From Sphingopyxis sp. H053 (GTDB lineage: Bacteria > Pseudomonadota > Alphaproteobacteria > Sphingomonadales > Sphingomonadaceae): 64,000 nt of DNA. Shown here piece after piece: positions 49,201-56,995 of this stretch. Position 1 is the stretch's first letter. Each line of letters begins with the position of its first letter. The notes below the pieces were generated by a model. It saw nothing but the letters and a program-made list of their open reading frames with translations, did not search any database and had not been told where the DNA came from. The translations under genes were made by a program, and so were the position numbers. The stretch covers positions 124,001-188,000 of the forward strand of contig NZ_LNRU01000005.1 in NCBI RefSeq assembly GCF_001468225.1, given 5' to 3'.

Positions 49201-51323
49201 ATGTCGCCGCGACAGCGTTCGTCGCCGACACGCCGTACCGTTTCCGCCGCGACGAGATTCAGGGCAATGGCCTCACCGGCCCCTATCAGCTTGGCGCCAA
49301 GGACATATTGCCGAACAGCGAGCGGATCCTCATCGAGACGCGCGACCGGCTGCACAGCGAACGCATCGTCGACAGCGTAAGCCTGTCGCGCCACGTCGAT
49401 TACGACATCGACTATCTGTCGGGCACGATCCGCTTCCGCGAGCCTGTCCTCAGCCGCTCGTCGAACCTCGATCCGCAATTCATCGTTGCCGAATATGAGG
49501 TCGACGGGGTCGGCCAGCGTGTGCTCAACGCGGGCGGCCGTGTCAGCTATCAGTCGAATGACGAGAAACTGCGCGTCGGCGCGACCTTCATCCACGACGA
49601 GGATGGCAACGCCAAGACCAACCTCGGCGGCGTCGATGCACGCTATCGCCCCACCATCGCAACCGAGGTTCGCGCCGAACTCGCGGTCAGCGACGCCAAA
49701 GCGACCAACGGCAGCACCGCGGCCGGTGGCACTGCGAAGGCATGGCTGGTCGAGGCCGAGCATCACAGCAGCAACGCCGATTTCCTCGCCTATGTCCGCG
49801 AACGCGAGGCGGGTTTCGGCACCGGCCAGCTCAACAGCAGCGAGAATGGCACGCGCAAATTCGGTTTCGATGCGCGGCTGAAAGCCGGACGCAACCTGTC
49901 GGTGACCGGCAGCGCGTGGCAGGAAGATTATCTCGACACCAATGCGCGTCGCCGCGCGGCGCGCGCGCTCGTCGAATATGACAATGGTACCAGCGTGGCG
50001 CGCGCCGGGCTGACGCATGCCGACGATCGCCTGACCGATGGCAGCCGCAATCGCTCGAACATCGTCCAGCTCGGCGCGACGCAGCGGCTGATGGGCAAGC
50101 GCCTCGAACTCGACGCGCAGACCGAATTCGCGCTCGGCGGCAAGGATGCGAGTATCGATTTCCCGACGCGTCACCGCCTCGGCGCGCGCTACGCGATCAA
50201 TCGCGACGTCAATCTGGTTGGCAGCTACGAGATCGCCGACGGCGACACGATCAAGGCACGCACCGCGCGGCTGGGTTTCGACCTGACGCCTTGGTCGGGT
50301 GCGCGACTGCTCGCGACCGCAAACCAGCAGGAAATCGGCGAATATGGCCCGCGCAGCTTTGCTGCCTATGGCCTGTCGCAATCGCTGAAGCTCGGCGAAC
50401 GCTGGTCGGTCGATGTCTCGGTCGACGGCAATCGCGCCATCGGCGGTATCCGCGCGCGCGACGTGCTCAACACCGAGCAGCCCGTCGCATCAGGCGGTTT
50501 CCTGGGCGGCAATGGCACACTGACCGAAGATTTCCTCGCGATCAGCACCGGCGCCACATACCGCGCCGACCGCTGGACGCTCACCGGCCGCGCCGAGTAT
50601 CGCGATGGCGAGATCGCCAATCGCTATGGCTTGACGCTCGGCGGGCTCCGCCAGCTCGGCGAGGGCCGCGCGCTCGGCGCGCTCTTCACCTATGCAAAGG
50701 CGAGCGGCAGCGGCACGATGCCGACGACCGAGGTCATCAATTTCGAAATGAGCTGGGCGCATCGCCCCGCGGCTTCGCGGATTTCGTGGCTCAACAAGAG
50801 CGAGTTCCGTTCGGACAAGGTTCGCGATGCCGTCGCGGGTCAGGCCGGCCCGATCGGCGGCACGCTGACGATCGACGGCGACGCGACGAGCCGCCGCCTG
50901 CTCAACAGCCTGTCGGTGAACTGGGCGCCGCTCGGCGACCGCGGGTTCGGCGACGGCTGGTACGAACGCGCCGAAATCGGCTTCTTCTGGGGCACGCGCT
51001 ATAATTTCGACCGCTTCGGCGCGGACGATGTGAAGGGATGGTCGAACCTGATCGGCGCCGACTTCCGCTTCAACCTTGGCGAACATGTCGATGCCGGTGT
51101 GTCGGGCACCGTGCGTGTCGGCACCGACGCCGATACCGTCAGCTGGGCGGGCGGCCCGACACTGACGCTGGCGCCGATGAAGAATGCAAACATCACCTTT
51201 GGCTATAATTTCGCGGGTTTCCACGACCGCGATTTCGAGGACGCGCGCTTCTCGCGCTCGGGCGCTTACGTGACTTTCAAGCTGAAGTTCGACCAGACGA
51301 GTTTTCAAGGGCTGGGGCTGTAA
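46236..51323 (+). CDS. 1695-residue modular outer-membrane beta-barrel protein with DUF11 and SdrD-B-like domains
   Basis: ATG at 46236 gives signal peptide 1-28 (AISTANAQ). Order of modules: NTA motif QVITNTASAQWTHDGQPGQ (29-60); a beta domain (about 61-230); a second beta domain (231-350); DUF11 (about 365-487, PGDVIQYRIEVANRDTRRNT); a carboxypeptidase-regulatory/SdrD-B-like domain (about 497-555, GVRVMLQDGSYTATDEDGRY); Ig-like segments (about 655-735 and 740-845, the latter PVIAVRLTDRDGKPIRAG as in invasins); then about 840 residues of alternating amphipathic strands ending AYVTFKLKF. A segment HVDYDIDYLSGTIRFREPVL near 1050 recalls large outer-membrane translocons. The last residue is Leu, not the usual Phe. 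Likely an outer-membrane platform for the three small proteins. No family name can be given with certainty. Confidence 0.78.
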   Translation: MALRTKFSGLVTALVAAAMLPAISTANAQVITNTASAQWTHDGQPGQALSNRVDVTVTARPPEPPTITTYRLTNGSGSKSVALAPTQCSRPAARSATSSIDLGGVYEGISTAPASLQSTNNFRAGEVLVVGVTLASANADPQARDTLPVVLELENGDREAIILTETANSSGEFVGIINTIGVPPAVVAGDCRLSVNPGAPLALRVTDQANASLVALATIDFLVDPFGIVFDSGDGAPVAGSRVTIVDAATGQPAQVFGDDGISAYPSSVVTGQSVTDAGGTTYNFPPGDYRFPFVASGTYRLIVSPPAPYTAPSKSSAADLAGLRRPDDGQPFTITGASYSNAFTLNSPAPVRVDIPVDQPGLPLVLRKTTSTQVAVPGDVIQYRIEVANRDTRRNTGAVTVRDVLPAGMRLRADTVRVDGVRVTADVAANGREFAVTLPTIAASRSVLLTYLAEVIVSAQPGNALNRATAADNRGSTSNIAEATISIKRDQLGDRMTIIGRITDGGCSVDPGKADGVMGVRVMLQDGSYTATDEDGRYHFEGVRPGLHVVQIDPSTLPLDRAAIDCARSTQSADSPISRFVEGRGGALKRADFRAVASAPRAAPAKATIEARKVLSDPDAAGANRDWLAGQAPGIGWLFPDAEHNPRAKAIRAAIKHAPGQTVSLRVNGRPADALTFEGVSKSADGSVAVSLWRGLEIREGENRLVAEVKDANGVTIETLERGVHYSITPMRASLIREKSVLVADGVTRPVIAVRLTDRDGKPIRAGLTGDFSVPAPYYPAVEADAQQARQLAGLERAQPVWKIDGDDGIATIELEPTTASGTLAMDFTFRDDKVTRKQTIETWLDPGNRPWTVVGFAAGTVGYNTLGDRMEPVAETLDDLNADARLALYAKGRVRGKWLMTLAYDSDKDKDDTRFGGVIDPRAYYTIYADRNETRYDAASVRKLYLRLERPQFYAMFGDIETGISEPELARYQRALNGGKAEYRGRNVAATAFVADTPYRFRRDEIQGNGLTGPYQLGAKDILPNSERILIETRDRLHSERIVDSVSLSRHVDYDIDYLSGTIRFREPVLSRSSNLDPQFIVAEYEVDGVGQRVLNAGGRVSYQSNDEKLRVGATFIHDEDGNAKTNLGGVDARYRPTIATEVRAELAVSDAKATNGSTAAGGTAKAWLVEAEHHSSNADFLAYVREREAGFGTGQLNSSENGTRKFGFDARLKAGRNLSVTGSAWQEDYLDTNARRRAARALVEYDNGTSVARAGLTHADDRLTDGSRNRSNIVQLGATQRLMGKRLELDAQTEFALGGKDASIDFPTRHRLGARYAINRDVNLVGSYEIADGDTIKARTARLGFDLTPWSGARLLATANQQEIGEYGPRSFAAYGLSQSLKLGERWSVDVSVDGNRAIGGIRARDVLNTEQPVASGGFLGGNGTLTEDFLAISTGATYRADRWTLTGRAEYRDGEIANRYGLTLGGLRQLGEGRALGALFTYAKASGSGTMPTTEVINFEMSWAHRPAASRISWLNKSEFRSDKVRDAVAGQAGPIGGTLTIDGDATSRRLLNSLSVNWAPLGDRGFGDGWYERAEIGFFWGTRYNFDRFGADDVKGWSNLIGADFRFNLGEHVDAGVSGTVRVGTDADTVSWAGGPTLTLAPMKNANITFGYNFAGFHDRDFEDARFSRSGAYVTFKLKFDQTSFQGLGL

Positions 51324-51338
51324 CCCCGTCCCGCGGGG

Positions 51339-51381
51339 CGAAGCAATCCGGGGCGCGCGTCCACCGCCTCGGATTGCTTCG
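51339..51381. repeat. inverted repeat between the convergent DUF11 and bkd units
   Basis: CGAAGCAATCCG (51339-51350) and its perfect reverse complement CGGATTGCTTCG (51370-51381), loop 19 bases. The GAAGCAATCC...GGATTGCTTC palindrome is a common alphaproteobacterial intergenic element. There is no strong T-run, but its position between two convergent stop codons suggests it can act as a bidirectional transcription end. Confidence 0.75.
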
Positions 51382-51389
51382 TCGCTATC

Positions 51390-52676
51390 TTAGTCCGCAA
51401 ACAGCAGGACCGGCGTTTCGACCAGCTTCTTGAGCGCTTGCACATAGCTCGCCGCGTCCCAGCCATCGACGACGCGGTGGTCGCAGCTGATGGACAGGTT
51501 CATGAGCTTTGCTCTGCGGATTTCGTCGCCGTCGAAGACGGGGCGCTCGACGATCTTGTTCGGGCCGATGATCGCGACTTCGGGGCGGTTGATCACCGGG
51601 GTGGTTGCGATGCCGCCGAGCGGGCCCAAGGAGGTGACGGTCAGCGTGCCGCCGGTCAGTTCCTCGACTTTCGCCTTGCCGGTGCGCGCGGCTTCGGCGA
51701 GGCGGGTGATCTCGCTCGCGAGCTGCCAGACATTCTTGTCCTGCGCGTCGCGGATGACGGGGACCATCAGCCCCGCGTCGGTCTGCGTCGCCATGCCGAG
51801 ATGCACCGCGCCATAGCGCGTCACCACGCCGCCCTCATCGTCGTAGCGCGCGTTGATCATCGGGAATTGCGGGATCGTGCGGCAGATCGCGACGATCAGG
51901 AAGGGCAGCATCGTCAGCTTCGGACGGCCGCCGCGGTTGGCGTTCAAATCGGCGCGCATCTCTTCGAGCGCGGTGACGTCCATTTCCTCGACATAGGTGA
52001 AATGCGGGATCGCGCGTTTCGACGCCGCCATATTCTCGGCGATCTTGCGGCGCATGCCGATGACCTTGATCGGGTCATCGGCGCGCGCGCGGCTGGCACC
52101 GGGGGTGTGATAGCCCTGCCCGCCGCTGTAGCGGAGGAAGGCGTCGAGATCGGCATGGCGTATGCGGTCGCCTTCGGCCTGAACCTGCGAGAGGTCGACG
52201 CCGAGATCCTTGGCGCGGGCGCGGACCGCGGGAGATGCGAGCACAGCCCGGCTATGATCCGCCACAGCGGCGACGGGCGCGGGCGCCGGTGCCGGAGCGG
52301 GCGTCGGCGCGGGAGCTGCAACGGGCGCAGGCGCGGCGACCTCGGCCACCGAAATCTCTTCGGCACCCGGCGTTTCCGCCACGATTTCCTGTTCGACCGG
52401 CGTGTCCGCGGGCGGCGCTTCGACATCGCCGTCGCCATCGGTTTCGATCACCGCCAGCGTCGATCCGATCGGGATCAGGTCGCCGACCTCGCCAGCCAGT
52501 TCGACGACGATCCCCGAAACGGGCGATTCCATTTCGACGGTCGCCTTGTCGGTCATCATATCGGCGAGCTGCGCGTCTTCCTCGACGCGCTCGCCGATCT
52601 TGACGTGCCAGGCGACGATTTCGGCCTCGGCGATGCCTTCGCCGATGTCGGGCAGACGGAATGAATAACGGGCCAT
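51390..52676 (-). CDS. bkdB: branched-chain 2-oxoacid dehydrogenase E2 (dihydrolipoamide acyltransferase)
   Basis: 428 residues. One N-terminal lipoyl domain with the lipoylated Lys in MTDKATVEMESPVSG; an Ala/Pro-rich linker (about 100-140); a peripheral-subunit-binding domain (VLASPAVRARAKDLGVDLSQ); and a catalytic domain ending in SISCDHRVVDGWDAASYVQ with the active-site HxxxDG. It transfers the acyl group from E1 to CoA. It lies four bases after the E1-beta gene; no E3 gene is in the window. Confidence 0.93.
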   Translation of the reverse strand: MARYSFRLPDIGEGIAEAEIVAWHVKIGERVEEDAQLADMMTDKATVEMESPVSGIVVELAGEVGDLIPIGSTLAVIETDGDGDVEAPPADTPVEQEIVAETPGAEEISVAEVAAPAPVAAPAPTPAPAPAPAPVAAVADHSRAVLASPAVRARAKDLGVDLSQVQAEGDRIRHADLDAFLRYSGGQGYHTPGASRARADDPIKVIGMRRKIAENMAASKRAIPHFTYVEEMDVTALEEMRADLNANRGGRPKLTMLPFLIVAICRTIPQFPMINARYDDEGGVVTRYGAVHLGMATQTDAGLMVPVIRDAQDKNVWQLASEITRLAEAARTGKAKVEELTGGTLTVTSLGPLGGIATTPVINRPEVAIIGPNKIVERPVFDGDEIRRAKLMNLSISCDHRVVDGWDAASYVQALKKLVETPVLLFAD

Positions 52677-52680
52677 GGCG

Positions 52681-53721
52681 TCAGTCCTTCAAGATCTTGG
52701 TCAGCGCGGTCGCGATGCGCACCGGGCCGGGGAAATAGGCCCATTCGAGGCTATGCGGATAAGGCGTGTCGAAGCCGGTCACACGTTCGACCGGCGCCTC
52801 AAGATGATAGAAGCAGCGTTCCTGCACCAGTGCGGCAAGTTCGGCGCCGAAACCCGAGGTACGCGTCGCTTCGTGGATGATCAGGCAGCGGCCGGTTTTT
52901 TTCACCGAGGTTTCGATCGCGTCGATATCGAGCGGCAGCAAGGTGCGCAGGTCGATGATCTCGGCATCGATGCCCATTTCCTCGACGATCGTCTTGGTCA
53001 CATGGACCATCGTGCCATAGACGAGGATAGTAAGTGCCTCGCCAGCGCGCACCGTCGCGGCCTTGCCGAGTTCGATACGATAATAATCTTCGGGCACCGC
53101 GCTCGCGTCATGCTTCGACCAGGGTTCGACCGGGCGGTCATAATAGCCGCTGAACGGGCCGTTGTAGATACGCTTGGGTTCGAGGAAAACGACGGGGTCG
53201 TTGTCCTCGATCGCCGCGATCAGCAGGCCCTTGGCGTCATAGGGGTTCGACGGGATCACCGTCTTCACACCGCAGATGTGCGTCATGATGCTTTCGGGCG
53301 ACTGGCTGTGCGTCTGGCCGCCGAAGATGCCCCCCCCAAAAGGAGTACGCACCGTCATCGGACAGATGAAGTCGGCCGCCGAACGATAACGCAAGCGCGC
53401 CGCTTCGCTGACGAGCTGGTCGAGCCCCGGGTAGATATAGTCGGCGAACTGGATTTCGGGGACCGGGCGCAGGCCATAAGCGCCCATGCCGACCGCGACG
53501 CCGATGATGCCGCATTCGTTGATCGGCGTGTCGAACACGCGGGTCTTGCCATGTTTCTTCTGCAGGCCCGCGGTCGCGCGGAACACGCCGCCGAAGAAGC
53601 CGACGTCCTCGCCCATCACGACCATGTTCGGGTCGCGTTCGAGCATGACGTCCATGGCGCTGTTGATCGCCTCGATCATGTTCATGGTCTTGGTCGCGGT
53701 TTGGGTCTCGGCGCTCATCAT
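52681..53721 (-). CDS. branched-chain 2-oxoacid dehydrogenase E1 subunit beta
   Basis: 346 residues from the ATG at 53721, overlapping the E1-alpha stop (the sequence reads ATGATGA, so ATG 53718 is an alternative). Transketolase-like pyrimidine domain: VVMGEDVGFFGGVFRATAGL, TPINECGIIGVAVGMGAYG, then FADYIYPGLDQLVSEAARLR and PFGGGIFGGQTHSQSPE. The C-terminal transketolase domain follows (EEMGIDAEIIDLRTLLPLD, HEATRTSGFGAELAAL). With E1-alpha it decarboxylates branched-chain 2-oxoacids using ThPP. Confidence 0.93.
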   Translation of the reverse strand: MMSAETQTATKTMNMIEAINSAMDVMLERDPNMVVMGEDVGFFGGVFRATAGLQKKHGKTRVFDTPINECGIIGVAVGMGAYGLRPVPEIQFADYIYPGLDQLVSEAARLRYRSAADFICPMTVRTPFGGGIFGGQTHSQSPESIMTHICGVKTVIPSNPYDAKGLLIAAIEDNDPVVFLEPKRIYNGPFSGYYDRPVEPWSKHDASAVPEDYYRIELGKAATVRAGEALTILVYGTMVHVTKTIVEEMGIDAEIIDLRTLLPLDIDAIETSVKKTGRCLIIHEATRTSGFGAELAALVQERCFYHLEAPVERVTGFDTPYPHSLEWAYFPGPVRIATALTKILKD

Positions 53722-55013
53722 TCGGGCTTCCAGTTGGGGCCGAACTTGGCCTCTTGCTCGGCGAGCATCTGTGCGCATTGTTCCTTGAGGTGCCAGGGCA
53801 GCTCCTCGAACACATCGTCGAACATCGTCTCGAACGGCTGGTGCATGCCATGACCGAGGATACCGAGCTTTTCCGACTGTTTCTGCGTCGTCTTGACCAG
53901 CTCGTCGAGTTCCCTCGCCTGCGCCTCGTGGCGTTCGGCATCCCATTCGCCGAGCGTTTCGAGATGCTGGCGCAGCCGTGCGATCGGGTCGCCGAGCGGC
54001 CAGGCGGTCGCCTCGTCGGCGGGGCGATAGGCGCTCGGATCGTCCGAGGTGCTGTGGCCTTCGCTGCGATAGGTGAAATGCTCGATCAAAGTCGGGCCGT
54101 TGTTCGTTCGCGCACGATCCGCGGCCCACTGCGTCGCGGCATAAACCGCGAGCGGATCATTGCCGTCGATGCGCAGCCCCGCGATGCCATAACCCACCGC
54201 GCGTGCCGCGAAGGTCGTGCGCTCGCCGCCGGCGAAGCCCGAGAAGCTAGAGATCGCCCACTGATTGTTCACGACGTTGAAGATGACCGGGGCGTTATAA
54301 ACGGTCGCAAAGGTCAGCGCCGAGTGGAAGTCGCCCTCGGCCGACGAGCCCTCGCCGCACCAGACGGTCGCGATACGGCTGTCGCCCTTCGACGCCGAGG
54401 CCATCGCCCAGCCCACCGCCTGCGGATATTGCGTCGCGAGATTGCCCGACACGCTGAAGAAACCATGCTCGGGCGCCGAATACATGATCGGCAGCTGGCG
54501 CCCCATCAGGTGATCGCCGCGGTTCGAGTAGATCTGGTTCATCATCTGGATCAGCGGATAGTCGCGCGCGATCAATATGCCCTGCTGGCGATAGCTGGGG
54601 AAGCACATGTCGCCGCGATCGATCGCCATCGTCGAGGCGACCGAGGTCGCTTCTTCGCCGGTACACTTCATATAGAAGCTGGTCTTGCCCTGCCGCTGCG
54701 CACGGAACATGCGGTCGTCGAAAGCGCGGGTGAGCATCATGTAGCGCAGCATCGTGCGCAGCCGCTCGGGCGACAGCTTCGGATCCCACTGCCCCTTCGC
54801 CTGCCCGTCGAAATCGAGGACGCGGACGAGGCCATAGCTGAGCTCGCGCATCGCATCGGGCTTGGTCGCTTCGCTCGGGCGCGGGGTCGCTTCGACCGCG
54901 GGAACTTCGATATCGCCAAAGTCCGGGGTATCGCCGGGGCGATAGCGCGGTTCGGGGATATGAAGCGACAGCGGCGGCAAATTGCTCGCCGGGCGCTGAG
55001 GCGTCTCAGGCAT
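53718..55013 (-). CDS. branched-chain 2-oxoacid dehydrogenase E1 subunit alpha
   Basis: 431 residues. The N-terminal extension LPPLSLHIPEPRYRPGDTPD is typical of branched-chain rather than pyruvate E1-alpha. The ThPP motif is GEGSSAEGDFHSALTFATVY with NNQWAISS, and the phosphorylation-loop-like segment YRSEGHSTSDDPSAYR follows. GGGAAGAAG lies upstream of the ATG. First of the three bkd genes; the 94 bases to thyA (55014-55107) probably hold the promoter and are notably AT-rich. Confidence 0.93.
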   Translation of the reverse strand: MPETPQRPASNLPPLSLHIPEPRYRPGDTPDFGDIEVPAVEATPRPSEATKPDAMRELSYGLVRVLDFDGQAKGQWDPKLSPERLRTMLRYMMLTRAFDDRMFRAQRQGKTSFYMKCTGEEATSVASTMAIDRGDMCFPSYRQQGILIARDYPLIQMMNQIYSNRGDHLMGRQLPIMYSAPEHGFFSVSGNLATQYPQAVGWAMASASKGDSRIATVWCGEGSSAEGDFHSALTFATVYNAPVIFNVVNNQWAISSFSGFAGGERTTFAARAVGYGIAGLRIDGNDPLAVYAATQWAADRARTNNGPTLIEHFTYRSEGHSTSDDPSAYRPADEATAWPLGDPIARLRQHLETLGEWDAERHEAQARELDELVKTTQKQSEKLGILGHGMHQPFETMFDDVFEELPWHLKEQCAQMLAEQEAKFGPNWKPE

Positions 55014-55107
55014 ATCTTCTTCCCTTTGAAGGCGCGAATCGGCGCCTAGTTATATTTCAACGTGGCGACATATTATTACGGTAGCCATACGAATGCAACG
55101 GCGGCCA

Positions 55108-56043
55108 TCAGACCGCGACAGGCGCGGAAATATGCGCTTGCGGCGCATAATCCTCGACTGCGAAATCCTCGAACCGATAGTCGAAAATGCTCGAAGGGCG
55201 GCGAAGGATGCGCAGCTTCGGCGCGCCATCCGGAACGCGCGACAGCTGCTGTTCGACCAGCTCGGCGTGGTTCAGGTAGAGATGCACGTCGCCGCCGGTC
55301 CAGACGAGCTCATGGGCGTGAAGCCCCGCTTGATCGGCAACCATCCGCGTGAGGAGCGCCGCTTCGAAGACATTGAAGGCAAAGCCCAGGCCAAGATCGC
55401 ACGAGCGCTGGAACAGCAGGCACGACAGGCCGCCATCGCTGCGGACATGAAACTGGTAGGTCATGTGGCATGGCGGCAGCGCCATGCGATCGAGGTCGGC
55501 AACGTTCCAGCCGGTGAAGATGTGCCGCCGCGACCCGGGGTTATTCTTCAGCGAATCGATCAGCGCCGCAATCTGGTTGTGTCCTTGGCTTGCGCGGCGA
55601 AAGAGCCCCTCGCCCGCCGGCTCGTAGCGTGGCCAGTTGACCCACTGGTGACCATAGACGGGGCCGAGGTCGCCCCACACTCCTGCGAAATCCTCATCCG
55701 CGACGATCCGCGCCTCGAATTCCGCAGCGCTGATCGCCTCGCCGGTCGCGCGGCGATATTTGTCGAGCGGCCAGTCGGTCCATATCTTCACGCCCTGCGA
55801 AACGAGCGACCGGATATTGGTGTCACCGGTCAGGAACCACAGCAGTTCGCGCAGCCCCGTCTTCCAATAGACGCGCTTGGTCGTGAGCAACGGAATCGCA
55901 TCGTCCTTCAGCGAGAATCGCATCGTCTCGCCAAATAGCGAGCGCGTGCCGACGCCGGTGCGGTCGACGCGCTCGTCGCCCTCGACCCAGATGCGGCGCA
56001 TCAGGTCCAGATATTGCAGTTCATAATGGATGGAATCAGGCAA
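55108..56043 (-). CDS. thyA: thymidylate synthase, TTG start
   Basis: 311 residues from a TTG at 56043 (PDSIHYELQYLDLMRRI follows), with GGGAG about 8 bases upstream; the only in-frame ATG nearby would remove the conserved start. Motifs: DRTGVGTRSLFGETMRFSL, LRELLWFLTGDTNIRSL, ALPPCHMTYQFHVR with the catalytic Cys, LLFQRSCDLGLGFAFNV. It has an insertion around 87-125 compared with the short E. coli protein. It makes dTMP from dUMP with methylene-THF. Divergent from the RadC-like gene across about 65 bases. Confidence 0.94.
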   Translation of the reverse strand: MPDSIHYELQYLDLMRRIWVEGDERVDRTGVGTRSLFGETMRFSLKDDAIPLLTTKRVYWKTGLRELLWFLTGDTNIRSLVSQGVKIWTDWPLDKYRRATGEAISAAEFEARIVADEDFAGVWGDLGPVYGHQWVNWPRYEPAGEGLFRRASQGHNQIAALIDSLKNNPGSRRHIFTGWNVADLDRMALPPCHMTYQFHVRSDGGLSCLLFQRSCDLGLGFAFNVFEAALLTRMVADQAGLHAHELVWTGGDVHLYLNHAELVEQQLSRVPDGAPKLRILRRPSSIFDYRFEDFAVEDYAPQAHISAPVAV

Positions 56044-56107
56044 GACTCGGCTCCCGGTTTTGTCTCTCGGTGCTAGGCTTCGTGCCGCGAGGGGACAAGG
56101 GAGCAAC

Positions 56108-56626
56108 ATGGGGAGCAATATCGCCGGCGGCACAAAGCCTCCGATGCGGGGCAGTCGCCCGTTGGGAATCGCGCAGCCTGAGCGCATGGGAACGGCGATG
56201 ACCCTGTTCGAACCCCTCGGCAAAGCGCCGGATCCGTCGGCGCTGGCCGGCTTTGTGCCGTGCCCGCTTGAGGATGATTTCGCGCGCCTGTTGCTGCGCC
56301 CGATGTTCGATGACGAGCGCGAAACCCTGCTCCTTGCCGCATTCGACGCCTTCGAACGCCTTGTTCGGCTCGAACGCGTCGACGGGGATAGCTCGGGCCG
56401 CTGCGTCATCCCGCCGCGCGCTTGGCGCACGCTTTTGGACGGCGGCGTTGCGACAGTCGTCCTGGCGCACAACCATCCGTCCGGCACGCCCTGGCCGAGC
56501 GATGCCGACATCGGCGCAACGCACGATGCCGCGCTTTTCCTGCGGACCATGGGCATCGATCTGGTCGATCATCTGATTTTCGTTGCGGATGGTCATTTCA
56601 GCTTTCGAACTGCCGAAATGATGTAA
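56108..56626 (+). CDS. short RadC-like JAMM/MPN domain protein
   Basis: 172 residues from the ATG at 56108 (GGGAGCAAC just upstream). It lacks the usual N-terminal helix-hairpin-helix of ~220-residue RadC. The metal motif VVLAHNHPSGTPWPSDADI contains the HxHPSG...D signature of the JAMM fold, followed by LFLRTMGIDLVDHLIFVADG. The N-terminal ~50 residues are unlike RadC. Such proteins may be metal-dependent nucleases or peptidases linked to DNA repair; their activity is poorly defined. Confidence 0.8.
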   Translation: MGSNIAGGTKPPMRGSRPLGIAQPERMGTAMTLFEPLGKAPDPSALAGFVPCPLEDDFARLLLRPMFDDERETLLLAAFDAFERLVRLERVDGDSSGRCVIPPRAWRTLLDGGVATVVLAHNHPSGTPWPSDADIGATHDAALFLRTMGIDLVDHLIFVADGHFSFRTAEMM

Positions 56627-56733
56627 TCGCGGCAATCGCATTGAATGTGCCGATTGGCGCTTGAAGTTCGCAAATTGCGCGTCTAGAGGACCGCCCTGCC
56701 TTCGCGGCGACCCCGGTCGGCGCGCAGATCGGT

Positions 56734-56810
56734 CGGGGAGTAGCTCAGCCTGGTAGAGCACTGTCTTCGGGAGGCAGGGGCCGGAGGTTCGAATCCTCTC
56801 TCCCCGACCA
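56734..56810 (+). tRNA. tRNA-Pro (anticodon CGG)
   Basis: 77 bases with encoded CCA. Acceptor CGGGGAG pairs with CTCCCCG; D-loop TAGCTCAGCCTGGTAGAG; anticodon arm CTGTC-TTCGGGA-GGCAG gives CGG, reading CCG codons; T-arm GGAGGTTCGAATCCTCT. Confidence 0.96.
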
Positions 56811-56846
56811 ATTTCTTGCATATTGCAGATTCTGCACCGTCTCTTC

Positions 56847-56875
56847 TTGTAAGTCGGCGCGCAACATCCTAAATC
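56847..56875 (+). promoter_or_regulatory. candidate promoter of the downstream small RNA
   Basis: TTGTAA at 56847-56852 and TAAATC at 56870-56875 with a 17-base spacer, a fair match to a sigma-70-type promoter. It would start transcription near 56882. It lies 37 bases after the tRNA-Pro gene, so read-through from the tRNA is the alternative. Confidence 0.4.
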
Positions 56876-56881
56876 TCTTCT

Positions 56882-56995
56882 ACGCCGCCGTGGTTTTCCC
56901 CCTTTCCATCGCGGCGAGTGTCCCGTCATCACTGACGCGGACGCGTCCTCCCTGGACCCTGGCCACCTCGTACTTCGGTACGAGGTGGTTTTTTA
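56882..56995 (+). ncRNA. probable suhB/MmgR-like small RNA
   Basis: The stretch has no open frame and ends in a perfect UUCG-capped terminator. Its arrangement, a weak 5' hairpin (CGTCA-TCAC-TGACG near 56929-56942), then a single-stranded linker TCCTCCCTGGACCCTGGCC (about 56948-56965) with an anti-Shine-Dalgarno-like CCUCC, then the terminator stem, resembles the alphaproteobacterial suhB (MmgR, alpha-r8) small RNA family. Mature length could be about 78-114 bases; the start is uncertain. In Sinorhizobium, MmgR regulates storage and stress mRNAs through Hfq. The match was made from memory of the pattern, so confidence is moderate. Confidence 0.55.
56963..56994 (+). terminator. UUCG-loop terminator
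   Basis: CCACCTCGTAC (56963-56973), loop TTCG, GTACGAGGTGG (56978-56988), then six T (56989-56994). Eleven perfect pairs with the most stable tetraloop; a textbook Rho-independent terminator on the plus strand, although no protein gene precedes it there. Confidence 0.93.

Noticed and set aside
43552..51323. Two-partner or type I secretion system
   Set aside because: No TpsB-type POTRA domain, ABC exporter or HlyD-like gene was found in or beside the cluster.
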